A stretch of 64,000 bases of DNA from Terfezia claveryi (Eukaryota; Ascomycota; Pezizomycetes; Pezizales; Pezizaceae): contig WHUX01000091.1 of assembly GCA_015179025.1 (NCBI GenBank), forward strand, positions 124,001 through 188,000. The letters are read 5' to 3'. Below, one piece after another: positions 1 through 10,385 of this stretch. Each line of letters starts with the position of its first letter. The stretch's first letter is position 1. Made by a program: the position numbers and the translations under genes. The notes beneath the pieces were generated by a model. It saw nothing but the letters and a program-made list of their open reading frames with translations. It was not told where the DNA came from and searched no databases.

Positions 1-1230
1 TGGAACATTTAGATGACAAGCAATTCCGAAAGGATGTAAGTACTTTCCTACCCATAATCACCAGGCTAAAATTGCTGAACCGGGGTAGTGGATGGACATC
101 AAATATGCAAACAAAGTCCGACTAGCGAAGTATATTAAGGAAACAACGCAAATTGCTGTCAATCCTGCTTCTTTGTTTGATATCCAGGTCAAACGTATAC
201 ATGAGGTAGATTAGATACCCCACATTTACTGGCTTATGCTGGTTGCTAATCGTTTATAGTATAAACGTCAACAAATGAACATTTTTGGAATCATTCACCG
301 ATACCTCACTTTGAAGGCTATGAAGCCCGAGCAGCGAAAGAAAGCTGTCCCTAGGGTGTCCATTTTTGGAGGGAAGGCGGCCCCAGGTTATTGGATGGTA
401 TGATGGTCAAACCTTCGCTGCCCCATCACTCTGACACCAGTATATAGGCCAAGACAATCATCCGTCTCATCACCGCCGTAGGAGATGTCGTAAACTGCGA
501 CAAAGATATCGGAGATTTGTTGAAGGTTATCTTTATCGAGGACTACAACGTCAGCAAGGCAGAGATGATCATTCCGGCCTCCGATATTAGCGAGCACATT
601 TCAACTGCAGGAACTGAAGCCAGTGGAACAAGTAACGTTTACCTCTCCCACGCTGTGAAGTCGGAACAACACTACTGACAACAATAGGCAACATGAAATT
701 CGTTTTGAACGGTGGTTTGATCATTGGAACTGTCGATGGTGCCAATGTTGAGATTGTCGAGCAAATTGGTGATGAACAAGCCTTTACCTTCGGTCACCTT
801 GCCCACAGCGTACCCGAGCTGCGTCACCAGCACCACTTCGGCAAACCTAAGCCAGTGCTTGACAAGTGCTTAAAGGCTGTTTTTGATGCTATTCAAAAGG
901 GAACCTTCGGTACTCCAGAACTTTTTGAGCCATTGATCAACTCTATTGCAGAGGGTGGTGACTACTACTTGGTTTCCGATGACTTTCAATCATACATCGA
1001 TGCTCAAAGTTTGGTCGATGAACTCTATGTCGACAAGGATTCGTGGGCAGAGCGCAGCATCGCTGCAGTTGCAAAGATGGGTATGATATTTACTGCTGTG
1101 GAAGGCTGTGACATTGAAATACTAATCAATATGGGACAATATAGGTTTCTTCAGTTCTGACCGAACAATTGTTGAGTATGCCGAGCAGATCTGGAACATT
1201 GAGCCAGTTCCAGTACCACGTCAAAAATAA
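1..1230 (+). CDS. GPH1: Glycogen phosphorylase, 3' part (5' end outside window)
   Basis: C-terminal part of glycogen phosphorylase, the PLP-dependent cytosolic enzyme that releases glucose-1-phosphate from glycogen. Six exons can be read: 1-35, 89-205, 260-397, 448-631, 688-1080 and 1145-1230, all with GT-AG introns of about 50-65 bp and matching phases. Family blocks appear in order: [62 protein letters not shown], then the pyridoxal-phosphate segment EASGTSNMKF with its lysine, and [17 protein letters not shown]. The protein ends [13 protein letters not shown]. No stops or frameshifts are seen. The N-terminal regulatory and catalytic half lies upstream of the window. The match to the family is unambiguous; only the exact splice sites are inferred. 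Confidence 0.95.
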
Positions 1231-1923
1231 TGGGCGTGAAGGGGCAAGGTGTATTTGAATAATGGGCTGGGGTAATGGGTAAAGGGGGAAATATGCTGGT
1301 TTTGTTGGTTAGGAAACGGGAACATGGGTCTTTGGGATTACTTGAGTACTATTTTCTGTTGGATTGCATTGATCATTGGGCGATGGATCCATTCATGTAC
1401 TATTGGGTTTCTTTATTCTATGAAGCACGCGAGACGAATTGAGCAGTTTTGTGGAATAGAATATCAATTTTCCTACTTTGACAAATGGTGTTACCCCCCG
1501 TGAGATTCATGAGACTGTTCTTAGGGCCATAGTTAAGTTGTTTGTCAAGAGACCATCTGAATATTATAGCACCCTGAACAACCTGGAGACTAATATGTTT
1601 AGTATTTTATTTTCAAGCTAGAGCGTTCGAACATGGTTTAGATATGACAAACTTGGGACAGGAGCGTAAAATCGTGGTTACTCTCAACTTAGGGCAAGAG
1701 TTACTTGATATCTACTATGATGCACTGAGTTTTCATTTTTCTTATATTCATTTTAAAATATATCCTATTTGCTGCTAGCTTCCGAAAGTAGTGGGCGTTT
1801 GGTAGCTGTTATCACACAATCAACCCCACCTTCTCAGGCCTAGTACCCACTGGTAAACCAAGCCCAGCAACACATCAAGAGATGTACCCATACATCCACT
1901 CATCCCCCCACACACACTCTCAA

Positions 1924-1943
1924 CCCCCCCCCCCCCCCCCCCC
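1924..1943. repeat. Poly-C homopolymer (20 C)
   Basis: A run of 20 cytosines read directly from the sequence. The proline-rich open frame across it is an artefact of the homopolymer. Confidence 0.9.
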
Positions 1944-2106
1944 AAGCAGGATCTCCATCTTCTCCCATCAAACAATTTTTACTCTCCAGCAAAGCCACTC
2001 CCGCCATGCGCTCTGGAGCCCAATACTAGCAGATCTTGCTTCCTTGGTAAGAGAAAAAGCCCTAATTCAACGCGCAGCTACCTACGCCGAAGACCCTGCT
2101 CCCGTA

Positions 2107-2138
2107 CCTCCAAGCCCTATCCGAGGAGGGCTTGGAGG
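2107..2138. repeat. Perfect 12-bp inverted repeat (hairpin)
   Basis: Arms CCTCCAAGCCCT (2107-2118) and AGGGCTTGGAGG (2127-2138) are exact reverse complements around an 8-nt loop. The right arm merges into two 13-bp tandem copies of CTTGGAGGAAACT at 2131-2143 and 2145-2157. It is not close to any called gene. Confidence 0.8.
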
Positions 2139-4605
2139 AAACTGCTTGGAGGAAACTCGTTTTACTTGTTCTATCTGACATAAATAGAATCCACTGATGT
2201 AATTCCATACGTACCACTTTGGGGGGATAGATTGAATTCTGCTGACAAACATTTATGCGTGCATGAAGAGACTCTAAAACGTTGGAATAATAGTACAGTA
2301 ACATGAAGGATGCACCATCAATAATCATCTAATGAGAACAAAGGTGTGTATCTTCCACTTCCATTCTATTCAGTACTAAATTATGACACTGGAGTTTCAT
2401 GTTTGATGTATTATCTCTCTTGATCTTCGCATAACCCATAAAAATGCGAAATATCGTTAAGAGCCTTGCCGGTGAATATGAGCAATTGAGTGGCAAGAAT
2501 ACTTTGTTCCAACAGACGGGACCGATCCCAGGTCACTGGCCCAATCAATTGTATTGTATACATGTGACCGGTGAAGGAAAACGATTACCTGATCCAAACT
2601 TTATTTTATTACCTTTTCCCAGCTTAACCTTCCACCCGCGGTACTAGTATTGTCACCTTTCCATTTGAAGTTGCTCCAATCTTCATAAGTGTACCCTTAG
2701 ACCACATTATTGAATGAAGTTTCCTCTTAGGAGCGTACCGTGTTATCCTCAACTCTACAAAACTACCCTGAATTCAAAAGATATTAAAAGAGCTAGACAT
2801 GCCTTGGTGCATGTAGACTGTATCAGAGGTGAAAAAAGTTGCTTTGGGGCTGTAGTAAAACTCCATATGCCCGGGCTATTACCCTGAACTGCGCATTGCC
2901 TATCTTGGCAACAACCGTATACTATATTAGGTAATCGCACTCCCTAAAACAGTAATATTTATAACCAGACAACAAGACCAATCCATGATATTCCCACGCC
3001 TAGCTTGCTGCGTGTCACTTGGGATCCTCGATATTTCTTCGTTCATCTCGGCCATCAACAGCAGCTAACTTGCATATTCCTAATTTCCTATAAGCTCACA
3101 GACATAATATTGGTTATTCAGGTATACTTGCATCCTGGGCAGCCATACAATCATCCCCGCCCCAGGACAAAATAAAAATCGGTCCTATAATTTTTTTCTG
3201 CCTTACCCACGGCGAGCCGTCCGTGAATGCCTGTTCGGTAAAAGTCGAAGGAGCAGGGATGGTCGGCGTCTATCGTTCGCAACGCCATGGTATTTTGAAG
3301 ATATCAAAACGAATGAGTCCCAACTCTGGTAGGTATCGATCCTGGGGACGGCGAGGAGGCACTTCAACAATCCCCCACAGATTCCCAAATACTGCGTCCA
3401 GCGTGGAAAATCAGCAAAGCATTCGCAGTGGCCTTCTTGAGGAACAACATATACATAATCATAAAGGTTCCCAGGTAAGGTGCAATTTTCTTATGTTGAT
3501 ACCTTCAAGACTGTTGCGGGTGGACAGCAACTCCTTTTCCTTTCTTACTCATTTTCCTTTCTTCTGGCAGGGCATTATTGAGATGGTAATTGTGGATCTA
3601 GGTGGGGTCTACGTAGGTGTGATGATATATATTGATCATGGCCATGGACTTCACTTACGGCTATAGCCTAACACAGTCGCTGAACTTGGATTTTACATTC
3701 CCAAACTTCCTTGAGGTATCTACCCTGCAGCTGGGTTCGCTGTAGAATTCGTGATGTCTTCCATACACTCTCTACACACTCTCCTCGCGAGTTAGCCCCC
3801 CTTGGCCATGGGCCCGACCACTTACACTACTGATCGCACCAGGAATAAGGATCCCATGAGTGCTTATAACAGCAATTCGTATAGCTCAAGCTGATATCTC
3901 ATGGTAGAATAGCACGCACCAAAAATTTATTTCCAACCTCCACAAATAAGCCCCGCAGGATGTTTTCGCAGCCTCGACTGAGCTACATTTGCGTCTCGAG
4001 GCTCGGAAGCCCCCGTGCAGTCCTCACCGCTCCAACACGCTCCGTAATTTCTGCATCCTTCAGCCTCTTTGCGTGCGTCTAGACATAGATGGAGGCCGGG
4101 ACCCTGTAGACCTCGAAGTAGCTTGCTGTGGGAATGGATTCAATCCTATCGTTCTTATATTTTCGAGAGGGGGGGAACTTTTCTTGCCAATAGTCTGGCA
4201 GGACATATGCATGCTTGAGTGGCAGTATCAAAGAAGAGAAGTTATTGATCAGTATATGATGCATTAGGTCACTGTAGTGCCAGACCACGTGGCTGGGAGC
4301 GTGCGATTTATTGTGCTGTTGGAGAGTGTAACCGCTAGGACAAAACGTGATCACTGGGTGGTTTGCCTAGACACCGATAGTATATTGTACGCTCACATGC
4401 GAGCAGGGCGCTTTATGCTTAAGGTAGAGGGATAAATTGAGCTTGTGCATGGGATGCTTTGGAGTCATGAAACATGTCATTAGCTAGAGAGGTCAATCAC
4501 TACAGAATAATTATGTTGTAATTTATGTTGCAATTGATTAGTATTGATATCTACTTCTGTATCCTTCTTACACTGAAGCCTCTACGAGGGTCTTGTCGGA
4601 AGTGG

Positions 4606-4690
4606 TAGCCAGACTACCGAAGTGGGACTAGCTCAGCTTCCCAAAAGGCAGTCTGGCTGGTACCCAAAAGCCGTGCCAACCAGACTATGT
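4606..4690. repeat. Ends of the TAGTCTGGTTGGCAC repeat family
   Basis: Contains AGCCAGACTA, CAGTCTGGCTGG and GTGCCAACCAGACTA (about 4674-4688) in alternating orientation within 85 bp. This looks like a decayed or nested copy of the short TA-flanked inverted-repeat family seen elsewhere in the window. Confidence 0.55.
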
Positions 4691-5471
4691 ACCAAAAGCC
4701 AGAGGCCGAATCGGGATTCCCTCCCCTGTGCGCCTTCCTAATGACACTGAAAATAGAACCTCAGTTGACGTTGAAGAAGGATAACCTGTGCAGGAAGGGC
4801 TCTATCCAGTACATGGTCACCCACTATACCTAGTACTAACCTAGTAATCTGGTAAATTATGACAGAGCGGACGTCTTGATCAGTATTTGGTCGTAGATGT
4901 CTAGATCTGTTCTTGGAGCCTTTTGCCTACGCAGGAGGATGCACCTTGGAAGGTAAGTAGGCCTGGTATACTTAGCTGTTTGGTTCTTAGCTATCGCTAT
5001 AGCTACTATACAGCCCAGGTCGATAATATCTAGGACTGTAGTTTTGATGAGTACCATCAAAGAGTAAAAATCCAATCATTGCTATGCTTGAAAGAAGCTG
5101 GTTTTTAGGAATATGTAATGAAGCACAATCAATCAGAGTAAATGACACACCGTTACGTAATTAAGGCTTGCTTGTTGAAAGCCATATGCATAGCAAGCAG
5201 CCAACGATCCATTCAAGTACTAAGTACAACTAAAGCAAAACTCCCTTATCACCTAGCAAAAGAAAAGAAAAAGAAAAGAAATAGTAATATAACAGGGACA
5301 GCCAGATGGACTGCAATCAACCCGCGCGCCATTCTCCAAATTTCCATAAGGACCCTTTCACTCGCAGAATACTGGTATGATAGCCCATGGTATGATAGCC
5401 CAAGTTTTTCCATTCCGTATTTTCATCTTCCTACTGCGCAAATCACGTCCTCTTATGGCAAAAGCCTAATC

Positions 5472-6419
5472 CTAAGCCTGAGCAGCTTGGGCCTCCTCAT
5501 TTAATACCTCCACTACCTGCGACTCCTCACTACCCTCCAACACTCCTCCAGGTGTCTTCAACTCCCTAACCTGCCTCTCCAACTCCCTGATCCTCCTCTT
5601 CAACATCTCATTCTCTCTACTCAACATCTGCGTCTCGGCCATATAGAACCCTGTCTCATCTCTACTCGCACTTGTCCCCAGCAAAAATCCTCCCGAAACG
5701 AGATCCTCCCCACCAGAAATCGGCTGCAACAAAGGCGACCCAGCTGTATGCGTGGAGCTCGCCCTACTGACTGGACGGTTCTGAGTAGTTGTAGTCTGAT
5801 TGAACGAGCTCTGCCTACTAAGTCCGCTCCTCCTAACACTAACCCCGCCAGGGCTCCTTGCCCTGGTGCTGTTTGCTGAGTCAAATGTCGCTCCGGTTGA
5901 GGACGCCCCATCGTCACTTTGTGTGGAGCTCAGATGCTGGTTTTGTAACTGCTGTAGCCGAATCATGTTGAGCAGGCGGTTCACGGCAGCTTCTTGCTCG
6001 ATCTCAAGCTCATTGTGGAGCTCGGCAAAGTCGGAGCTAGGTTGTCTGGGGAGACGTTGTGGGCCGGATGGGGAGGAGGAGAGTGAGAGGTTGTCGAGAG
6101 GGGGGGTGAGGAGGGAGGTGCGGCGGCTGGAGGTTCGGGAGGTGCTAGAAGGGCGGCGGTGATGCTGGTACTGAGGAATGAAGCCGACGGCGGCGCTAGT
6201 GGTGGTTGTGGAGATGGCGAGGTTGGATGTTGCCGGACGAGTAGAGGAGGGGGTTGCGGGGCGGGAGGTGCTATTTGTTGTTCCGGCTGTCTGAGGGGAG
6301 GGAAGAGAGGTGGGGCTTTGAGGGCCGAGGGAGGAAGTGCTGGTTACGGGGGTTGTGGTGGGAGGGGAGAGCTTGGTGGGAGGGGAGTGCTTTGTGGGGG
6401 TAGGACGTTGGTCTGACAT
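5472..6419 (-). CDS. Ser/Thr/Pro-rich protein with C-terminal coiled coil, unknown function
   Basis: Single-exon gene of 315 aa starting at ATG 6419. The first 130 residues are rich in Ser, Thr and Pro with many SP/TP sites. A helical, acidic patch with the core FAELHNELEIEQEAAVNRLL follows at about 128-150. After another disordered Ser/Arg-rich stretch comes a strongly heptad-like C-terminal segment (AETQMLSRENEMLKRRIREL and following, about 257-290). This is the layout of a fungal scaffold or regulator, but I do not recognise a named family. Codon use and the coherent helices argue that it is real. It lies 530 bp downstream of the Rrn5-like gene on the same strand. The opposite-strand ORFs over it are shadows. 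Confidence 0.75.
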   Translation of the reverse strand: MSDQRPTPTKHSPPTKLSPPTTTPVTSTSSLGPQSPTSLPSPQTAGTTNSTSRPATPSSTRPATSNLAISTTTTSAAVGFIPQYQHHRRPSSTSRTSSRRTSLLTPPLDNLSLSSSPSGPQRLPRQPSSDFAELHNELEIEQEAAVNRLLNMIRLQQLQNQHLSSTQSDDGASSTGATFDSANSTRARSPGGVSVRRSGLSRQSSFNQTTTTQNRPVSRASSTHTAGSPLLQPISGGEDLVSGGFLLGTSASRDETGFYMAETQMLSRENEMLKRRIRELERQVRELKTPGGVLEGSEESQVVEVLNEEAQAAQA

Positions 6420-6950
6420 GGTTGGTGGAGTGTGTGTTGCAGAATGGAGGCGGCGATATTTTTGTGAGAAGGTGAGGGACCAGACGAAGTAGGAGGACTG
6501 GATCGGAGAAGTTGGGAGGAGGTCCGTACCTTATAGGTTCGTCTGGTTGACGGGAGATGTTGGGTTGGGCGAAGCCGGATTCATATGGGAGCAGGTGCTG
6601 CATGCCGAGCCGCCAAGTAGTGCACTTATGCAATGCACACAGCAGTGCGAACTTGTTTTCTTCTCTCACGCATTGTACCATGTATGTGCCCATACGCATA
6701 TGGAGCAAAAGAAATCAAGATAACTAAAACGCCAAAAATAAGCCCTACTTATACCTTACGAAAAAAGGATACACAGACCTTTTTTCCCCAGACCCACGTA
6801 GCCAGGCAGATACAAAAATCATAACAAAAAAAACCCATCTAAAAGAATAATAGACTAATAGAAGAAGAACAAGATACAGATACGCAAAAACTAGAATATA
6901 GACCTGTAGTATAACTAACTACATAGCCCTATCCCCATCTCTATCCCCCC
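6420..6950. other. Intergenic spacer
   Basis: 530-bp A/T-rich spacer between two minus-strand genes. It should hold the 3' end of the Rrn5-like gene and the promoter of the coiled-coil gene. No distinct element was seen. Confidence 0.6.
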
Positions 6951-9920
6951 TCACCTCCCCTCTGCCTCGATCACTGCCTGCACCGTGCTTACCATACCCA
7001 TCCTCTCAACCTCCCTCCTCTGCCTCCCACTAACCCTCGTCGCCATTACCCCGCTTTCCTTGCCTACATCCTTCCCAACCCCACCATTCATCTCCACATC
7101 TTCTCCAACACCCTCGTCAGCATTCCCATCCTCCATCTCCTCTTCCTCTGGTCCCCATCTCACATCCCCCCTCCAATCCCTGGCCGCCGACCCAACCGGC
7201 CATTGCCCAGGAGGAAGCTTTGGCCTTGCATCACGAAGTTGTTTATTAGCAGACCTCGGCCGGCCAATTGGGCGATCTGACTTCGAGTAGCGGATAGGGA
7301 TACCTTGGGCGTCGAGCTTGATGGGGTGTTTTCTTGGCCGACCACGGACGTGTCTTTGAGGTTGTGGTGGGTCTGATGGCGTGATAGAGTCATTTTGCTG
7401 TTGATTTTGGAGGGGCTGTGGTGAATTCTCAACTCCATTCCCACCGTTCCCATGAGTACTTTCCATCTCCACGTCCCTCCCCTTCACCTCCCTCTTCCCC
7501 TTCCCCTTCCCCTTCCCCTTCCCCTTCTCCCTCCTCCCTTTCTCACCAAGTTTCCTTGCACTGGAAGCATCAGTAAAATCATCATCATCCCCCGACCACG
7601 ACCCTTCCGTCTCTCCAGCAAACCCATAACCAACTCCCAATCCAGGTCTCTTGAACATCGCTACCCAAGCCGCATAACACGGATAACTATCCACCCAGTC
7701 CTCGTCCCAGTCCTCCAAAAGTTTTCTCTGTCTTCTCTGCCTCTTTGCTTGTTTTGCGACAATATATGTGGTTGTAAATGGTGTAGTATCTGACGAAGAT
7801 GCATCAGAGGCAGAGGTAGAGCTAGATTTGGAGGTGAAAGTCTCAGAGTCAGAAAGGCATCGTTGCGAGTCTTCCGAGGAAGAGGAGTCCGTATCTTCCG
7901 CCAATTTTTCATTCGTAAGATTTTGTAGCCGTTTTGCGACTTCCTCCGGTGGGGATACGTGTTCTGGTAAGAGCTCCGTCCACAATGCCAGCTCCGCCTT
8001 CGCATCGGCAATAAGGTCGAGCCTCTCCGTTTGTGTATGGATTGCATCCTCAAGGGCATGCTCCGAGTCCTCCGAATCATCATCGATTTCTTCACCAGCT
8101 TCCCCTTCCACTTCCGAACCATATTGATCCAGTAAATCCACTATAATATCAGGATGCGGCGCCTCTCCCATCTCTCTATCGCCATCCTCATCCAGCGCAC
8201 CTTCCTTCTCGTTCCTAGAAGTCACACCCTCCTCATTCGTCTCCCCCTCTCCCCTTCCCAGCCGCTGCGTATCTCTCCTTTTTTTCAAGTCACCCTTCTT
8301 GCTCAACAACTCCCGCTCGACAAGCTCAAGCTTCATTTCCCTTCCCCTCCTATCCCTTACCCTAGCCCCACTCCTCCGAACCCACGATACCCAGAACCCC
8401 TTCTTATCCGCCTCTCCAAGGCCCATGACTCGAGCTGCAACTTTAACATCACTCACTCGAATATTTGGAGCTAACCTCTCCGAAAGCAGACTTGATTGTA
8501 TACGATTTTTAGCGATAAAGATCGATGCCTGGACAAGTTTCTGTGTCATGGAGACAGCAAGGTTATGTAAATCTTGGAGGAAAGTAAGCCTGATCGCCGG
8601 TGCTCCTCTATCGCCGTTTACTGCTGACAGAGAGTTATTAGGGGGTGGCTTAGGCAGCATAAAGAATGCCTGTGAGAGCCTTAAAAGAGAATGTGTTTTC
8701 AAAAGCTCCGCTTCCGGCGGTGGTAACGGGACTGTTTCATCAATGTTCCCATTTTTCGAATTCTTTTCAACCCAGAACTCATCCATCTTCTCTGCCTCAT
8801 CAAACCCAACTAGCCACTTCCCATCACCCCACTTCTCCTTCTCCCGCCTAACCTCATCTTCAAGAATCTCTTTCTCCAGATTCTCCGCATGTTTCTCCAT
8901 TAACGCCTCCAACTCCCCGGAAATTTCCACAGCTGCAGGAATATCCTCATACCTCACCAATGCCACTTCTTCTTCATCTCCCTGGGCCACCCCTTCTTCT
9001 CCTCTCGCTGCTTGTTCACCTCTATCTTGGGCCCCAAATCTCCTAACGTAAACCTTCACATCCTTCAAACCTTCCTCTAGAGCCTTCAAATACGCCCTGA
9101 CCTCAACAATACTCTTCGTGCCCACTCCCTCTGAAATACCAGGAAGGTCATGTCTACCTTTGGAAGCTAGGTGATTGAAAAACCGCTCTTTCTCATCAGA
9201 AGCCCAATATGATCCTAAGACATAAGACGCTTCTAGAGGTGCGGAGTCTGGGTTTGCAGTGTGTTCGTCTTCATTCTCAGAAGGGTATATAGCGTTAGTC
9301 AAGTATCTCTGAATAGTAGAGTTCAATATATGTGTGTATCTATCTGAGATTTCGGGGGTGAAACAATGTGAGCCAAATTTAAACAGCTGCGTTGGTTGTT
9401 GAGATCGCGATACCTGGAATATTTCTGGCGCTCCGAGGGGCTGTGACTTTGCAGAACCTTCCCCCACATCAGAAGTACCATGAACAAGGGACGACTCTGG
9501 AGTTGCCAGTTGCCGTTTCATGTTAAGTCCGTTTTCATCTGCTGAGTGCTCCATTCGCCGTTTTACCTGTTTCCAAAATAACAGGTCCAGATCCTCTTCG
9601 CTCTCCTCATTTTCACTCTCCGCCTTCCGCTGCTTCTTTTTTCTCTTCCTCTGTTCTTTTCGCTCCCTTTTCTCAGATTTACTCAATCTCTTTACCATTG
9701 AAGCCAAATCCTCTCCGGCTTTCCGGGGTACTTTTCTTTCCTCCCTTTTATCCCCAAGAGCCACTACTTCGCTTTCGGATTCGCCTTCGTTTGTCACATC
9801 GCTCCCCAGATCATCATGGTTACAACCACTACTGCCCAACCAAGCAGAGACCCTTCCTCCGTAGTGATCGCTATCACTCCCGCACTTTTCAACCTCCTCT
9901 TCTACCTCATTATCTTTCAT
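6951..9920 (-). CDS. Rrn5-like RNA polymerase I upstream activation factor subunit (SANT domain)
   Basis: The open frame encodes 989 aa from ATG 9920 (the codon before it is GTG, not a start). Rrn5 is a nucleolar subunit of the upstream activation factor that helps recruit polymerase I to rDNA promoters. The diagnostic part is a block about 190-290 residues in: an FTPEISDRYTHILNSTI helix, then a Myb/SANT-like segment (GSYWASDEKERFFNHL ... VGTKSIVEVRAYLKAL). Around it are highly charged regions, a basic KRERKEQRKRKKKQRK stretch near the N-terminus, a Lys-Gly hexanucleotide-encoded repeat (about 7497-7540) and an AT-hook-like RGRPRKHPIK near the C-terminus. An in-frame stop sits just upstream, but the sequence to 10385 looks like the missing N-terminus (see separate entry). 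Rrn5 assignment is by motif pattern, not by search. Confidence 0.75.
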   Translation of the reverse strand: MKDNEVEEEVEKCGSDSDHYGGRVSAWLGSSGCNHDDLGSDVTNEGESESEVVALGDKREERKVPRKAGEDLASMVKRLSKSEKRERKEQRKRKKKQRKAESENEESEEDLDLLFWKQVKRRMEHSADENGLNMKRQLATPESSLVHGTSDVGEGSAKSQPLGAPEIFQVSRSQQPTQLFKFGSHCFTPEISDRYTHILNSTIQRYLTNAIYPSENEDEHTANPDSAPLEASYVLGSYWASDEKERFFNHLASKGRHDLPGISEGVGTKSIVEVRAYLKALEEGLKDVKVYVRRFGAQDRGEQAARGEEGVAQGDEEEVALVRYEDIPAAVEISGELEALMEKHAENLEKEILEDEVRREKEKWGDGKWLVGFDEAEKMDEFWVEKNSKNGNIDETVPLPPPEAELLKTHSLLRLSQAFFMLPKPPPNNSLSAVNGDRGAPAIRLTFLQDLHNLAVSMTQKLVQASIFIAKNRIQSSLLSERLAPNIRVSDVKVAARVMGLGEADKKGFWVSWVRRSGARVRDRRGREMKLELVERELLSKKGDLKKRRDTQRLGRGEGETNEEGVTSRNEKEGALDEDGDREMGEAPHPDIIVDLLDQYGSEVEGEAGEEIDDDSEDSEHALEDAIHTQTERLDLIADAKAELALWTELLPEHVSPPEEVAKRLQNLTNEKLAEDTDSSSSEDSQRCLSDSETFTSKSSSTSASDASSSDTTPFTTTYIVAKQAKRQRRQRKLLEDWDEDWVDSYPCYAAWVAMFKRPGLGVGYGFAGETEGSWSGDDDDFTDASSARKLGEKGRREKGKGKGKGKGKREVKGRDVEMESTHGNGGNGVENSPQPLQNQQQNDSITPSDPPQPQRHVRGRPRKHPIKLDAQGIPIRYSKSDRPIGRPRSANKQLRDARPKLPPGQWPVGSAARDWRGDVRWGPEEEEMEDGNADEGVGEDVEMNGGVGKDVGKESGVMATRVSGRQRREVERMGMVSTVQAVIEAEGR

Positions 9921-10385
9921 CACTCCATCCCCGTCCCACTCTCAATCCCACCTAGTGCTAAATGCTCCACACCTATTCCTTGTACATCCGCCAGGGGTTC
10001 CACTGTTCTTTTTATTTCTCTCCTGCTCTCCTGCTGAAGCTCAGTCTCTCTCTGATCATTATACCCATCCACCTCAAACCCGACTTCAACTCCACCCATT
10101 ACCCCTTCCAAGATTCCCGTCAACTCCTCATCTATCCCCCCCCTCCCCACCCAAAATACTCATCAATCTTCTTCTGTACTCGTTTCTGATCGCCAATACC
10201 CTCACCAACAACACTTGTAACAGTATTATGTGATATCTTCCTCCTCCCTACAATCCCGGTAACTCTATTTCGAAACAAGGATCCTCTCCTCAAACCCCAG
10301 ACCCAGATCGAGAATCAACTCGCCGTCGCTTACTTGGTGGCTCCGTATGGCCCTCAGAGAAGAGCTTAGGGGGGGTGGGAAACAT
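9921..10385 (-). pseudogene. Probable frameshifted 5' part of the Rrn5-like gene
   Basis: Reading down the minus strand from ATG 10385, three protein-like segments follow each other in different frames: MFPTPPKLFSEGH...SKRRRVDSRSGSG (with an NLS-like KRRR), then LRRGSLFRN...QKKIDEYFGWGG, then IDEELTGILEG...LALGGIESGTG, and then the main frame at MKDNEVEEEVEKC. Each change happens at a G run on the coding strand (plus coordinates 10295-10298, 10136-10143 and 9929-9932), and each is repaired by one extra G. No intron with usable GT-AG ends explains the shifts. Restored, the gene would run 6951-10385 and encode about 1145 aa. Either the assembly drops G/C in homopolymers or this gene start is decaying; similar breaks in METTL16 and SWI3 favour the first. 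Confidence 0.55.

Larger units (their letters stand above)
1231..5471. other. Intergenic, no convincing gene
   Basis: About 4.2 kb without a supportable gene. It holds GGGTAA-type sites just after the glycogen phosphorylase stop (about 1270-1282), a C20 run at 1924-1943, a perfect 12-bp hairpin at 2107-2138 followed by a 13-bp tandem repeat, a TTACCCTGA motif at 2879, repeat ends of the CTGGTTGGC family at about 4606-4688, and a 15-bp tandem duplication at 5373-5402. A 147-codon open frame at 3223-3666 has no recognisable domain and is not called. Confidence 0.6.

Noticed and set aside
1882..2178. 98-codon plus-strand ORF with a proline run
   Set aside because: The proline run is the C20 homopolymer; no domain and no codon signal.
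3223..3666. 147-codon ORF containing a possible in-frame intron (3475-3570)
   Set aside because: No recognisable domain, weak composition, no supporting context; left uncalled.
8299..9051. 250-codon plus-strand ORF
   Set aside because: Antisense shadow of the Rrn5-like coding region; Ser-rich string without domain.
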